DNA from: Tritonibacter scottomollicae
GTDB taxonomy: Bacteria; Pseudomonadota; Alphaproteobacteria; Rhodobacterales; Rhodobacteraceae
DNA: 64,000 nucleotides
Direction of reading: 5' to 3'
Assembly (NCBI RefSeq): GCF_003003215.1
Contig: NZ_PVUF01000011.1
Location: 96,348 to 160,347 of the forward strand
Shown here piece after piece: positions 8,283 through 18,343 of this stretch. Positions within the stretch are counted from its first letter, which is position 1; each line of letters starts with the position of its first letter. The notes beneath the pieces are model-generated. The model did not search any database and was not told where the DNA came from. It saw nothing but the letters and a program-made list of their open reading frames with translations. Both the position numbers and the translations under genes were made by a program.

Positions 8283-9530
8283 TTAAGCTGGAACACTGCG
8301 CGCCGTGGCGGCGAGGCTCTTGACCTCGGGGGCGCAGGCCACCTCTTGCGTGGTCGCGAAACGTTCGTGGTTCTGTGCAATATTTTCGAGATCGTAAAGG
8401 TAGTTCACCATGGTTCCGGCAGACTGCGCGCGTCCCTTGTCGGAGGTGTCAGCCTCCGCGTGCACGGCATGGACAATCGCGCCATTGCCGAGGTGGAAGC
8501 GCGCGACCGGGTCCAGCGGCAAGCCTCCGGGCCGTTTGGCGTTCAACAGGTAATCCGCCGCCAGGGCACGCAGCCTTTCGGGATCCGAGTCTGTGGTCGC
8601 GATGTCCTCTGCCTCAAGCCAGCGGGTGAAGCCGGGAATGGGGGAGAGTGTGACAAAGGTGGACAGGCCGGACAGCTCCGTCGCCAGATCCGAAGCCACC
8701 TGTTTGATCAGCGAGTTGCCGAACGAAATGCTGGCCAGACCTGCCTGACAGTTGGAAATCGAATAGAAGGTGGCCGTGTCCGCTTCGGTGGCGGGGATTT
8801 CCGCGTGATCTTCGCTGAGCAGGGTTTGCACCGAGTCGGGAATGCCCTTGGTCAGCGCCACTTCGACGAAGATCAGCGGCTCGTCCGGCATCGAGGGGTG
8901 GAAAAACGCAAAACAGCGACGATCCGCAGGTGCCAGACGGCGGCGCAGATCGTCCCAGCTGTCAATCGCGTGCACCGCCTCGTAGGCGATGATCTTTTCA
9001 AGGATATGCGCTGGGCTTTCCCAATTGATCGGACGCAGCACCAGAAAGCCCCGGTTGAACCAGCTGAGGAACAGGTGGCGAAAATCTATGTCCAGCGCCT
9101 CCAGCTCCGGCTCGCCGCGCCCCAGCCGCAACAGATCCGCGCGCATCCGCACCAAGGCCCCGGTGGCGTTGGGCAGCCGGTTTAAGCGGCGGATCAACTC
9201 CTGACGTCGGGGTTCGGAGGCCGCCATAAATGCGCGATAGGATGCCTTGGAAGGATCTCTCTCGTAGGTCGCCAGCGTGGCGCGAACCGAATCTGGTGCG
9301 ATGTTCATCGCCGAGGCCAGATGACGAAAGAAGACAAGCTTGCCGTCATCATCGAGGGGCTCGAACCGGGACAGGATCTCTTCGGCCAGGGCCAGGCCGG
9401 AGGTCTCCCCGGCGGAGCCAACCAAGGCATCGGCCAGCTCCTGCAGCGGTCGTCCGTCCGAAGGCACGGGTTGTACCGACCGCTGGCGGCGTTCAAAAAC
9501 GGTCGACAGCAGCTCTGCAAGGATGCTCAT
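8283..9530 (-). CDS. matA: Malonyl-CoA decarboxylase
   Basis: A 415-aa protein of the malonyl-CoA decarboxylase family, converting malonyl-CoA to acetyl-CoA and CO2. Family hallmarks include a helical N-terminal domain (to about residue 115), the AVHAIDSWDDLRRRLAP stretch, the RRCFAFFHPSMPDEPLIFVE segment, and the catalytic-domain FYSISNCQAGLASISFGN region with the conserved Ser/His area LSPIPGF further on. No mitochondrial or export signal is present. It precedes matB and is divergent from matR. Confidence 0.9.
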   Translation of the reverse strand: MSILAELLSTVFERRQRSVQPVPSDGRPLQELADALVGSAGETSGLALAEEILSRFEPLDDDGKLVFFRHLASAMNIAPDSVRATLATYERDPSKASYRAFMAASEPRRQELIRRLNRLPNATGALVRMRADLLRLGRGEPELEALDIDFRHLFLSWFNRGFLVLRPINWESPAHILEKIIAYEAVHAIDSWDDLRRRLAPADRRCFAFFHPSMPDEPLIFVEVALTKGIPDSVQTLLSEDHAEIPATEADTATFYSISNCQAGLASISFGNSLIKQVASDLATELSGLSTFVTLSPIPGFTRWLEAEDIATTDSDPERLRALAADYLLNAKRPGGLPLDPVARFHLGNGAIVHAVHAEADTSDKGRAQSAGTMVNYLYDLENIAQNHERFATTQEVACAPEVKSLAATARSVPA

Positions 9531-9650
9531 GGCGCAGCTCCATCATCAGGTTTAGCCCTCAGGTCCGCAGCCCCGGTAACAGACAGGGCAGCAAGATCAC
9601 GTTGGTCATGCCACAAGGGTAGTCGCTTTATGTTTTTTCAGTCAACCATA

Positions 9651-9660
9651 TTGTATACAA
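9651..9660. promoter_or_regulatory. Palindromic operator for MatR
   Basis: TTGTATACAA is a perfect 10-bp palindrome in the 176-base gap between the divergent matA and matR genes. It is followed by a partly symmetric AT-rich stretch AAGAATTAGATTCTTGAA. GntR/FadR-type repressors usually bind such sites in the shared control region, so it is the likely MatR target for both promoters. Binding is inferred. Confidence 0.6.
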
Positions 9661-9706
9661 GAATTAGATTCTTGAATTTGGTTGGAGCGTTGGTCATGAT
9701 CTGCCT

Positions 9707-10360
9707 ATGGAAAAACGCCGCGCAGATACGATTGCCGAACAGCTCGAAGCACTGATTTTCAACGGGACATATGCCGATGGGGATCGCCTGGACGAGGTGC
9801 GCCTTGCGGAGCAGTTCGGGGTGTCGCGCACGCCGCTGCGCGAAGCGTTTCAACGGCTTGCCTTGTCTGGCTTGCTCGAACTGATCCCGCGACGCGGTGC
9901 CTTCGTGCGCCAACCGGGCCCGGTGGAACTGTTGGAGATGTTCGAGGTGATGGCGGAGCTTGAAGCGGTGTGCGGTCGGCTTGCAGCGTTGCGGATCTCA
10001 GAGGCCGCGCTTGCCGAATTGCGCGAGGCGAACAGCAGCTGTCAGACAGCTGTCACCGCCGGTGACGTGGAGGCCTACTACTCTGAAAACGAGCGGTTCC
10101 ACAGCATCATCTATCAGCAATCTGGCAACAGTTTTTTGGCGCAGGAGGCCGCGAAGCTGCACAAGCGGTTGCAACCCTTTCGCCGCCAACAGCTTCGGTT
10201 CCGGGGGCGGATGGGCCAGTCCATGTCCGAGCATGAGCAGATCGTGCGCGCGCTAGAGGCCAGCAAGGCCGAGGCCGCGGCGGATGCCCTGCGCAACCAC
10301 GTTGCGGTGCAGGGCGAGAAATTCCACCAGTTGATGGCGACGTTGAAGAACACGGCTTAG
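9707..10360 (+). CDS. matR: GntR/FadR-family regulator of malonate genes
   Basis: A 217-aa regulator with an N-terminal winged helix (DRLDEVRLAEQFGVSRTPLREAFQRLALSGLLELIPRRGAFV, roughly residues 24-66) and a C-terminal FCD-type helical effector domain whose ENERFHSIIYQQSGN stretch carries conserved metal-ligand-like residues. Divergent orientation from matA-matB and the palindrome between them support a repressor of malonate catabolism relieved by malonate. Its 3-prime end converges on the nqr operon, with a shared terminator. Confidence 0.85.
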   Translation: MEKRRADTIAEQLEALIFNGTYADGDRLDEVRLAEQFGVSRTPLREAFQRLALSGLLELIPRRGAFVRQPGPVELLEMFEVMAELEAVCGRLAALRISEAALAELREANSSCQTAVTAGDVEAYYSENERFHSIIYQQSGNSFLAQEAAKLHKRLQPFRRQQLRFRGRMGQSMSEHEQIVRALEASKAEAAADALRNHVAVQGEKFHQLMATLKNTA

Positions 10361-10421
10361 CCCGCATACGGTTTGTGGCGCGATGTGATGCGCAACGTGC
10401 GACAGGGCAGGGGGCAGATAC

Positions 10422-10448
10422 GAAAAAGGAGGCCACCGGCCCCCTTTT
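10422..10448. terminator. Bidirectional Rho-independent terminator (matR / nqr operon)
   Basis: GGAGGCC (10428-10434) and GGCCCCC (10438-10444) form a 7-bp GC-rich stem with one G-T wobble and a short loop. It is flanked by an A-run on the left and TTTT on the right, so it terminates both matR (plus) and the nqr operon (minus), which converge here. Confidence 0.75.
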
Positions 10449-10475
10449 CCTTTCTCTGATGTTGAGATCTGCGGG

Positions 10476-11699
10476 TCAGCCGCCGAAATCGTCGAGCATG
10501 ATGTCCTCGCGATCCACGCCCAGCTCCAGCAGCATGTTGATCACCGACTGGTTCATGATCGGCGGACCACACATGTAGAACTCACAGTCCTCCGGCGCCG
10601 GGTGGTTCTTGAGGTATTCCTCGAAGAGCACATTGTGGATGAAGCCGGTGTAGCCTTTCCAATCGTCCTCGGGCAGAGCGTCCGACAGGGCTACGTGCCA
10701 TTCGAAGTTGTCGAACTCTTCGGCCAGCTGGTCAAAGTCCTCGACAAAGAACATCTCGCGCTTGGAGCGGGCACCATACCAGAAGGTGATCTTGCGGTCG
10801 CGGTTTTCCAGACGCTTGAGCTGGTCAAAGATGTGCGACCGCATCGGCGCCATGCCGGCACCCCCACCGATGAAGACCATTTCCTTTTGCGTGTCGCGGG
10901 CGAAGAATTCACCAAACGGCCCGGAAATGGTGACCTTGTCACCGGGTTTGAGGTTGAAGATATAGGACGACATCTGGCCCGGCGGAATACCGGCAGAGCC
11001 CGGCGGCGGCGAGGCAACGCGGACGTTGAGCATGATGAGGCCCTTTTCGTCCGGGTAGTTCGCCATCGAGTAGGCCCGCTCGATCGGTTCCGAGACTTTG
11101 GATTCATACTGCCACAGATTGAACTTGTCCCAATCCGGGCGGTACTCTTCTTCGATCTCGAAGTCCTTGTAGGACAGCGCGTGGCTGGGCGCTTCGATCT
11201 GGATATAGCCACCGGCGCGGAAGTTGACATCCTCGCCCTCGGGGAGTTCCAGCACCAGGTTCTTGATGAAGGTCGCGACGTTCTCATTGGAGCGCACGGT
11301 GCACTCCCACTTTTTCACGCCGAAGACCTCTTCTGGCACTTCGATATCCATGTCCTGCTTGACCGCCACCTGACAGGACAAACGGTCACCACAGGAGGCT
11401 TCGCGCTTGGTGATATGGCTTTCTTCGGTGGGCAGGATGGAGCCGCCACCGGAATGCACGCGCACGCGGCATTGCGCGCAGGTGCCACCGCCGCCACAGG
11501 CAGAGGGGACGAACATCTTTTCCGCCGCCAGCGTCTGCAAAAGCTTGCCGCCTGCGGGAACCGAGATGGTTTTCTCGCCGTTGATGGTGATGTTCACATC
11601 GCCCGAGCTGACGAGTTTCGAGCGGGCTGCCAGAATGATCGTCACCAAGGCGACAACGATCAGGGTGAACAGGAGAACGCCTAGTCCGAATGTAGTCAC
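10476..11699 (-). CDS. nqrF: Na+-NQR subunit F, NADH-oxidising flavoprotein
   Basis: A 407-aa protein starting at GTG 11699 after a GGAGG site. An N-terminal membrane anchor (residues 3-25) is followed by a plant-type [2Fe-2S] domain ([14 protein letters not shown] with a further Cys in SCGDRLSCQ), then a ferredoxin-reductase-like module with the FAD motif RAYSMANYP, the NADH-binding [13 protein letters not shown], and the C-terminal [14 protein letters not shown]. It takes electrons from NADH and passes them through FAD and the [2Fe-2S] centre into the Na+ pump. It is the last gene of nqrABCDEF. Confidence 0.95.
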   Translation of the reverse strand: MTTFGLGVLLFTLIVVALVTIILAARSKLVSSGDVNITINGEKTISVPAGGKLLQTLAAEKMFVPSACGGGGTCAQCRVRVHSGGGSILPTEESHITKREASCGDRLSCQVAVKQDMDIEVPEEVFGVKKWECTVRSNENVATFIKNLVLELPEGEDVNFRAGGYIQIEAPSHALSYKDFEIEEEYRPDWDKFNLWQYESKVSEPIERAYSMANYPDEKGLIMLNVRVASPPPGSAGIPPGQMSSYIFNLKPGDKVTISGPFGEFFARDTQKEMVFIGGGAGMAPMRSHIFDQLKRLENRDRKITFWYGARSKREMFFVEDFDQLAEEFDNFEWHVALSDALPEDDWKGYTGFIHNVLFEEYLKNHPAPEDCEFYMCGPPIMNQSVINMLLELGVDREDIMLDDFGG

Positions 11700-11712
11700 G
11701 TCTGGCCTCCGA

Positions 11713-12320
11713 TCAAAGTTTCACGCCGCTGAAGGACATGAAGGCCATCGCCATCAGACCCGCGGTGATGAAGGTAATGCCAAGTCCCTGAAGACCATCC
11801 GGAATGTCGGAATACTTCAGTTTCTCGCGCACGCCGGCCATGGCGGTGATCGCCAGCGCCCAGCCAAAGCCGGAGGAAAGACCATAGGTGGTTGCCTCGG
11901 CAAAATTGTAGCTGCGTTCCACCATGAAGAGGGAGCCACCAAGGATGGCGCAGTTCACGGTGATGAGCGGCAGAAAGACCCCAAGCGCGTTGTAAAGCGG
12001 TGGGAAATACTTATCGAGTAGCATTTCGAGGATCTGCACCATGGCCGCGATCACGCCGATATAGGAAATGAGACCAAGGAAGGTCAGATCCACGTCCGGG
12101 AAACCGGCCCAGGCCAGCGCGCCGGGGGCCAGCAGGTAGGTCAGCAGCAGGTTGTTGGCGGGCACGGTGATGGCCTGCACCACCATGACCGAGATACCAA
12201 GACCGATCGCTGTCGAGATCTTTTTCGACACCGCGAGGAAGGTACACATGCCGAGGAAGAACGACAGCGCGAGGTTCTCAACGAATACGGCCTTGACCGC
12301 GAGGGAAAGCAATCCTTCCA

Positions 12321-12321
<1 letters not shown>
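11713..12321 (-). CDS. nqrE: Na+-NQR subunit E
   Basis: A 202-aa polytopic membrane subunit, homologous to and pseudo-symmetric with NqrD. The two conserved cysteines (GMCTFLAV near residue 26 and NCAILGG near residue 120) are both present. In characterised enzymes, NqrD and NqrE together hold an intramembrane iron-sulfur centre. Membrane segments are closely packed, with the motif [12 protein letters not shown] between them. It abuts nqrD and is 13 bases before nqrF. Confidence 0.95.
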
Positions 12322-12973
<652 letters not shown>

Positions 12974-12974
<1 letters not shown>

Positions 12975-13786
12975 CAGTCGATCTCTCCTGCTTGGAGCCG
13001 TTCAAGGAAGGTGCCGTAACCGGCCTGTCCCATCCAGAACTTCACCAGATTGTCCACGCCGACAGAGGTCAGCGTTGCACCGGCCAGCGCATCGACGTGG
13101 TAGTCCTGACCGGCGGGCGGAGCAGCTTTTGCCACGGTGATGGCCAGCTGACCCTCTTCGGTAAAGAGTTTCTTGCCGTTCCACAGCGATTTCCAGCGCG
13201 GGTTGTCCACCTCGGCGCCGAGGCCGGGGGTTTCGCCATGCTGATAGAACTGTAGGCCAAAGATGTCGTTGCCGTTCTCTTCCAGCGCGATGAAGCCATA
13301 GAGCGTCGACCACAGGCCGTAGCCTTCGATCGGCAGCACCACCTTGTCGAGGTCGCCCGCTTCATCACGCAGCAGGTAGATCATCCGGTAGGCCTGCATC
13401 TGGCCACCCAGACCTGCGGGATCCTCGTCCAGCGCCCGCACGATCGCCGGGTCATCAGAGGCCGCCAGCGCATCAAAGGTCTCGATCTCGAACTGGTCGC
13501 TGTACGCGCCGCTGGAGAGGTCCAGCACATGCGGTTCAAAGTCGGCAAAAGCCTCGGCCACGGGCACGTTTTCGTCATAGACGCCAGCGACCTGCAGCAC
13601 GTTGATGCGCTTGTCGCGCAGCTTGTTCTCTTCCTGGATCGGGCGCAGGGCCACGGCGGCGGCGGACACGACCATCGAGGCCACGAGGCAGAGCGCCACG
13701 GCGACGAATACTGTCTTGCCGACGGAATCGGGCGGCGCGTCGAGGAAGCGACGGATCATGCCCTTTTGCTCGTTTGTGTCAGACAT
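12974..13786 (-). CDS. nqrC: Na+-NQR subunit C, covalent FMN protein
   Basis: A 270-aa subunit with one N-terminal transmembrane helix (about residues 23-45) and a periplasmic FMN-binding domain. The flavinylation site lies in [10 protein letters not shown] near the C terminus, where the Thr of GAT carries FMN via a phosphoester made by ApbE. Most family members have Ser before GAT; here it is Ala. The domain upstream has the [20 protein letters not shown] segment characteristic of FMN_bind proteins. It overlaps nqrB by 8 bases. Confidence 0.95.
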
Positions 13787-14978
13787 TGCGCTTCGCCCTC
13801 CGTTTGATGTTGGCCTGTACGACGAAGTGGTCGATCAGCGGGGCAAAGACGTTGCCGAACAGGATCGCCAGCATCATGCCTTCGGGGAAGGCCGGGTTGA
13901 TGACACGGATCATGACGACCATGAAGCCGATCAAGGCACCATAGATGTAGCGGCCCATGTTGGTGTGCGAGGCCGAGACCGGCTCGGTCACCATGAAGGC
14001 CAGACCAAAGGCATAGCCGCCCACGACCAGATGCCAGTACCAGGGCATCGCGAACATCGGGTTGGTGTCGGAGCCGATCCAGTTCAGCAGCGTCGAGAAG
14101 GCGATCATGCCACCAAGGCAGCCGACGATCAGTCGCCAGTTGGCGATCTTGACGATCAGCAGGAAGGCCAGGCCGATCAGGATTGCCAGCGTCGAGGTTT
14201 CGCCAAACGATCCCTGAATGGTGCCGACAAAGGCGTCCATCCACTCGATGCCGCGCTCCGGGAAGGCGGCAACGCCATCAGACGCGCCGATCGCCAGTGC
14301 GGTGGCACCGGAGAACCCGTCCACCGGGGTCCAGATCGAGTCGCCGGACATATAGGCGGGATATGCGAAATAGAGGAAGGCACGACCCACCAGCGCCGGG
14401 TTCAGGAAGTTTTTGCCGGTGCCGCCAAAGACTTCCTTGCCGATCACCACGCCAAAGATGATGCCAAGCGCCACTTGCCACAGGGGCGTCGTGGCGGGCA
14501 GGATCAGCGTGTAGAGCATGGAGGTCACGAGGAAGCCTTCGTTGACCTCATGGCCGCGCACTACGGCAAAGATCACCTCGAAGATGCCGCCCGCAACCAG
14601 CGTCACGACGTAGATTGGCAGGAAATACAGCAACCCGTGCATGATGTTGGCAAAGGGGTTGTTGGGATCAAAGCCGATACCCAGCGTCTCGATAATGGCG
14701 GCGCGCCAGCCGGAGGCGCCATATTCGGCAATCGCCATATTGGTCTGCAGGCCGGTGTTGTACATGCCAAACAGGATGCAGGGGATGGTCGCCAGCACCA
14801 CATAGGTCATGATCCGTTTCATATCGATATAGGAACGGGCATGGGGCGCGGCGGTGGTCACCGTCTTGGGCGTGTAGATGAAGCTCTCCACCATCTCGTA
14901 GACAGGGAAGAATTTTTCGTATCGGCCACCCTTCAGGAATTGCGGCTCGATCCGATCAAAGAAACTGCGAAGACCCAA
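13779..14978 (-). CDS. nqrB: Na+-NQR subunit B, main Na+-translocating membrane subunit
   Basis: A 399-aa polytopic protein. The start is taken as TTG 14978, preceded by GAGAGGGA with a 7-base gap. This gives LGLRSFFDRIEPQFLKGG, matching the normal NqrB N terminus. The ATG at 15056 would add 26 unrelated residues and overlap nqrA by 74 bases. The covalent FMN site SGAT is present in DGFSGATALAIG. NqrB also carries riboflavin in known enzymes and forms the Na+ path. It starts 4 bases after nqrA stops. Confidence 0.93.
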   Translation of the reverse strand: MGLRSFFDRIEPQFLKGGRYEKFFPVYEMVESFIYTPKTVTTAAPHARSYIDMKRIMTYVVLATIPCILFGMYNTGLQTNMAIAEYGASGWRAAIIETLGIGFDPNNPFANIMHGLLYFLPIYVVTLVAGGIFEVIFAVVRGHEVNEGFLVTSMLYTLILPATTPLWQVALGIIFGVVIGKEVFGGTGKNFLNPALVGRAFLYFAYPAYMSGDSIWTPVDGFSGATALAIGASDGVAAFPERGIEWMDAFVGTIQGSFGETSTLAILIGLAFLLIVKIANWRLIVGCLGGMIAFSTLLNWIGSDTNPMFAMPWYWHLVVGGYAFGLAFMVTEPVSASHTNMGRYIYGALIGFMVVMIRVINPAFPEGMMLAILFGNVFAPLIDHFVVQANIKRRAKRNV

Positions 14979-14982
14979 AGTC

Positions 14983-16326
14983 TTATCCCTCTCTTTCGAT
15001 CTTGCTGAGGCTGTCGCGCAGGGCGAGGCCATATTCATATTTGGCCGGGCAGGCAAAACCGCAGAGGCCCAGATCTTCTTCGTCCAGCTCCAGCGCGCCC
15101 AAGGCCTGTGCCTGGTCGGTGTCCATCACCAGCAGCGCCCGCAACAGCTGCGTTGGCAGGAAATCCTGCGGCATCAGCTGTTCAAATGTGCCGATCGGCA
15201 CCATGGCGCGGCGGCCGCCGTTAAGGTTAGACGTCAGCGCGTGCAGCTTTTTCGAGAAGGCAGAGCCCAGCACCGGCTGCACCGCGTATTTCGACGCCAT
15301 CGGGCGAATCCAGCCCAGCGGGATCTGCTCGCGGTCTTCCTTGATCAGCGTGATCTGGCGCGCATAGCGACCGAGATATGCGGTTGGACCCTCTCCGGCG
15401 CGCCCGGACAGGATGGAGCCGGAGATAACGCGGATTGGCGTGTCGCGGCCAAGATCCTCGGCGCAAAGATCGGTCATCGACGCGCCCACGCGGGTGCGGA
15501 CCAGACGCGGACGGCTGCATTCGGGGCCCGAAAGGGCAATGGTGCGGAACGGATCCAGCCGCCCGGTCAGCAGCAACTGACCAATGGCGATGATGTCATG
15601 ATAGCCGATGGTCCAGACGGTTTTCTCGCCGCTGGGGGGCTCCAGGAAATGCATGTGGGTGCCCGCCAGACCCGCCGGATGTGGGCCGGAAAACCCGACA
15701 GCAGTCACGCTGGCCAGATCGGCGCCGGGAATACTGGCGCCGCTGTCCTGACACAGGTAGGTCTTGCCGTCAGTGAGCACTGTCACGGCGGACAGGCCGC
15801 GCGCAAAGGCTTCGGCGTGTTCGTTGATGATGGTGGCCGCATCGCCCGACAGCGGTTCGCTGTCCATCGCCGTTACATAGATGGCCGCAGGGGCGGCATC
15901 CGATGCCGGCACCTTTGAATAGGGGCGCGTGCGGAAAGACGTCCATAGCCCCGAAGCGCAGAGCCGCTCACGCAGGCCTTCGGCGGTGCTCTCATCGCCA
16001 ATGGCGGAGAAATCCACCGGCTCGGCGGCAGAATCATCCACTTCGATCTCGACGCTGACCAGCACACGGCGCGCGCCGCGGTTGATCGCTTTTACGCGTC
16101 CTGAAACCGGTGCGGTGACCCGAACCTCTGGCGTGTCCTTATGCGCAAACACCGGAGCGCCTGCCGCAATCACGTCGCCTTCCTGAACTGAAAGCCGAGG
16201 CTTCAGGCCAATATAGTCCTGCCCGAGGATGGCGACGGTCCGGACTTCTGCTGCGTCTTCGATTCTGGTGTCAGGTGCCCCCAGCACCGGAACATCGAGA
16301 CCTTTTTTCAACGTATGTTGCTGCAC
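14983..16326 (-). CDS. nqrA: Na+-NQR subunit A
   Basis: A 447-aa cytoplasmic subunit, first gene of the nqr operon. It begins with the RnfC-like barrel sandwich region (EGDVIAAGAPVFAHKDTPEVRVTAP at about residues 50-75), contains GIGLK-type and GAYVGHTHFL-like segments such as GPHPAGLAGTHMHFLEPP, and ends with the LDEEDLGLCGFACPAKYEYG region. The start is GTG 16326; the ribosome site is weak, so it could be slightly shorter. It faces apbE across 168 bases, implying divergent promoters for pump and maturation genes. Confidence 0.93.
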   Translation of the reverse strand: MQQHTLKKGLDVPVLGAPDTRIEDAAEVRTVAILGQDYIGLKPRLSVQEGDVIAAGAPVFAHKDTPEVRVTAPVSGRVKAINRGARRVLVSVEIEVDDSAAEPVDFSAIGDESTAEGLRERLCASGLWTSFRTRPYSKVPASDAAPAAIYVTAMDSEPLSGDAATIINEHAEAFARGLSAVTVLTDGKTYLCQDSGASIPGADLASVTAVGFSGPHPAGLAGTHMHFLEPPSGEKTVWTIGYHDIIAIGQLLLTGRLDPFRTIALSGPECSRPRLVRTRVGASMTDLCAEDLGRDTPIRVISGSILSGRAGEGPTAYLGRYARQITLIKEDREQIPLGWIRPMASKYAVQPVLGSAFSKKLHALTSNLNGGRRAMVPIGTFEQLMPQDFLPTQLLRALLVMDTDQAQALGALELDEEDLGLCGFACPAKYEYGLALRDSLSKIEREG

Positions 16327-16494
16327 GTCTTCATGTCCTGTCCATTTTCCGGCGCTCTTATGCGTTACTGCGACGCGGTTTGAAAGTTCTTTAGAGCGAA
16401 AAAATCCGATTTACTGTTGAACCCGCGTTCTTTCTGTCCCAGAAGCTCTGGGAACCTCGCGTCCCTTAACAGAAGCACTAGCGGAGTAGGCCCT

Positions 16495-17526
16495 TTGACG
16501 AACCCTCTTCTCCTTTCTCGCCGTAGTTTCATGGTCATGCCACTTGCACTGATGGCTTGCAAGAAAGGATGGTCCCTGCTGGAACTTAGTGGGCTGACGA
16601 TGGGCACCAACTACTCGATCGTCGCCATTGACCACAGCAAGTCCATCGACCAGGCTGAACTTCAGTCCGCAGTCGACCAGGCACTGGGTCAGGTCAACGT
16701 GCAGATGTCCAACTGGGATGCGTCTTCCGAGATTTCGCGCTTCAACGCGGCCGCGGCAGGCGAGAGCCTGTCCGTGTCCGGCGAACTGCATCACGTGATG
16801 CAGACCGCGCAGGACGTGCATGTGGCAAGTGATGGCGCATTTGACGTCACCGTTGGTGCGTTGATCGACCTCTGGGGCTTTGGCGCCGGGCAAACCCGCA
16901 GCGACATGCCGTCCGACGCTGAGATTGCACAGGCCATGGCCTGCTGTGGTCAGGCTCAGTCGGTTGAGCTGGAGGCCGGTGGCCTCAAGAAGCTGAACAG
17001 CGGTGCCGAAGTCTATCTGTCGTCGATCGGCAAAGGCTTTGGTGTCGATCAGGTGGCTGCTGTGCTCAAGGGCTATGGTATCACCGACTATATGGTTGAA
17101 ATCGGCGGTGACCTTTATACTGCAGGTCGCAACCCCGAGGGTCAGCCCTGGCAGATCGGCATCGAGACGCCGCAGGCATTTGATCGTGGCGTGACGCAGG
17201 TTGTTGGCCTGTCCGACATGGGGATGGCGACCTCCGGCGACTATCGCAACTTCTTTGACTACGACGGTACCCGGTACTCGCACATCATCGACGCCACCAC
17301 TGGCCGTCCGGTGACGCATGACACCGCCTCTGTCACTGTTCTGACCGACAATGCGATGCTGGCGGATGCTTGGGCGACCGCAATGCTGGTCATGGGCCGC
17401 GAGCGCGGTCTTGAGATCGCAAATGATCGTGATATGGCGGTTCTGTTCATTGACCGTGCGGCTGCAAACGGCGAAACCGGGTTCAAATCCACGGCGTCTG
17501 ATCGCTTTGCTGCGCTGACCGCCTGA
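16495..17526 (+). CDS. apbE: FAD:protein FMN transferase ApbE
   Basis: A 343-aa exported lipoprotein. TTG 16495 follows GCGGAG and gives LTNPLLLSRRSFMVMPLALMAC, a signal with a twin-Arg motif (SRRSFM) and a lipobox Cys. Motifs of ApbE are clear: MGTNYS, DGAFDVTVGALIDLWGFG, SSIGKGFGVDQVA, YMVEIGGDLYTAGRN, and TGRPVTHDTASVTVL. It uses FAD to attach FMN to threonines of NqrB and NqrC in the periplasm. Position opposite nqrA and directly before nqrM supports this role. Upstream in-frame codons back to 16417 are judged non-coding. Confidence 0.92.
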   Translation: MTNPLLLSRRSFMVMPLALMACKKGWSLLELSGLTMGTNYSIVAIDHSKSIDQAELQSAVDQALGQVNVQMSNWDASSEISRFNAAAAGESLSVSGELHHVMQTAQDVHVASDGAFDVTVGALIDLWGFGAGQTRSDMPSDAEIAQAMACCGQAQSVELEAGGLKKLNSGAEVYLSSIGKGFGVDQVAAVLKGYGITDYMVEIGGDLYTAGRNPEGQPWQIGIETPQAFDRGVTQVVGLSDMGMATSGDYRNFFDYDGTRYSHIIDATTGRPVTHDTASVTVLTDNAMLADAWATAMLVMGRERGLEIANDRDMAVLFIDRAAANGETGFKSTASDRFAALTA

Positions 17527-17566
17527 ACCGATTGTCCGGCGTTTCGCTGGAAAAGGGGAGCATGAC

Positions 17567-17806
17567 ATGTCGACGTTCATCCTGACCTTCGGACTGTTCC
17601 TGATCGTGATGCTGGGCATGGCCTTCGGCGTTCTGTTCAGTGGCCGCACCATCAAAGGCAGCTGCGGCGGATTGAACGCGATTTCAGATGCGGATCAATG
17701 CGTGGTCTGCAAAAAGGACATCGACCCCGACAGCCCCTTGCGCGAACGTCTGGCGTGCCCGCGTGCGCGTAAGATGCTCGAAGACATGGAGCGCGAGGAG
17801 GGCTGA
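17567..17806 (+). CDS. nqrM: NqrM, Na+-NQR maturation factor (DUF539)
   Basis: A 79-aa membrane protein with an N-terminal transmembrane helix (residues 4-24) and four Cys (33, 45, 48, 64) in SCGGLN, CVVCKK and LACPRA. This Cys layout is that of NqrM, which is needed to deliver iron to the NqrD/NqrE centre. It follows apbE by 40 bases with a GGGGAG ribosome site. A Rho-independent terminator follows, closing an apbE-nqrM unit. Confidence 0.9.
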   Translation: MSTFILTFGLFLIVMLGMAFGVLFSGRTIKGSCGGLNAISDADQCVVCKKDIDPDSPLRERLACPRARKMLEDMEREEG

Positions 17807-17837
17807 CGCCTCTATCGCATGACGTTGTTTTGACATG

Positions 17838-17868
17838 AACCTGCTGCCTCCGTGGTGGCAGGTTTTTT
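17838..17868 (+). terminator. Rho-independent terminator after nqrM
   Basis: AACCTGC and GCAGGTT arms (starting at 17838, ending at 17864) close a hairpin over a 13-base loop, followed by a run of six T. It lies about 30 bases after the nqrM stop. Confidence 0.75.
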
Positions 17869-17959
17869 GTATTTTTCCATAGGGTTGTCGTCTCAGTCGG
17901 CCAAATTGGACCAAAGATATCCGGTGCCACGAGGCCGGCCTGGGTGGTGCTGAATCTGA

Positions 17960-17978
17960 CGTGAACCATGCGTTCACG
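17960..17978. promoter_or_regulatory. Inverted repeat of unknown function upstream of Pmp3 gene
   Basis: CGTGAAC and GTTCACG form perfect 7-bp arms around CATGC. The site is in the 374-base gap between nqrM and the Pmp3-family gene. The rest of that gap holds the nqrM terminator and a candidate EcfG promoter, and no further gene. The repeat could be a regulator site; no partner was identified. Confidence 0.3.
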
Positions 17979-18105
17979 CGGGATCAGTTGCATCCGCTGA
18001 TGCGAGGGTGTTGGGACGACGGTGCGGCACCCGGCAGCCTGCCTCCAAGAGGCCGTGCGGAGGCCGCGCACGCACGCGCACCACCCACCAATCCCTGCAA
18101 AAATC

Positions 18106-18130
18106 GGAACAACGCGCGGTCGTGATGGTT
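18106..18130 (+). promoter_or_regulatory. Candidate EcfG (general stress) promoter for Pmp3 gene
   Basis: GGAAC (18106-18110), 16 bases, then GGTT (18127-18130): one mismatch from the GGAAC-N16-CGTT consensus of alphaproteobacterial EcfG. It lies 50 bases before the Pmp3-family ATG. Confidence 0.5.
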
Positions 18131-18180
18131 ATCCAAGTGTCCCGCGTCGAAACGGCGCACTCTCAACCGGAGGCCCAATC

Positions 18181-18339
18181 ATGGATCTTGTCCGCATCAT
18201 TCTATCTATTCTTCTGCCCCCTCTGGGTGTCTTTTTGCAAGTTGGCCTGAAGGGGCACTTCTGGCTCAACATCCTGCTGACCTTGCTGGGCTACATCCCG
18301 GGCGTCGTGCATGCCGTCTGGATCATCGCGCGGAGATAA
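18181..18339 (+). CDS. YqaE/Pmp3 family small membrane protein
   Basis: A 52-aa hydrophobic protein beginning MDLVRIILSILLPPLGVFLQ, with two transmembrane helices joined by a short loop (GLKGHFWLN) and the family pattern LLTLLGYIPGVVHAVWII. Pmp3/YqaE (UPF0057) proteins are stress- and salt-induced membrane proteins thought to affect membrane potential or ion leak. ATG 18181 follows ACCGGAGGC; upstream frame back to 18022 is not needed. A candidate EcfG promoter precedes it, and the DUF4112 gene starts 4 bases after its stop. Confidence 0.88.
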   Translation: MDLVRIILSILLPPLGVFLQVGLKGHFWLNILLTLLGYIPGVVHAVWIIARR

Positions 18340-18343
18340 TTCG

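Noticed and set aside
9638..9913. 91-residue minus frame over the matR start region
   Set aside because: It covers the operator and the opposite strand of matR; no family features.
13602..15008. 468-residue open frame opposite nqrB and nqrC
   Set aside because: Shadow of nqr genes; no membrane or domain features.
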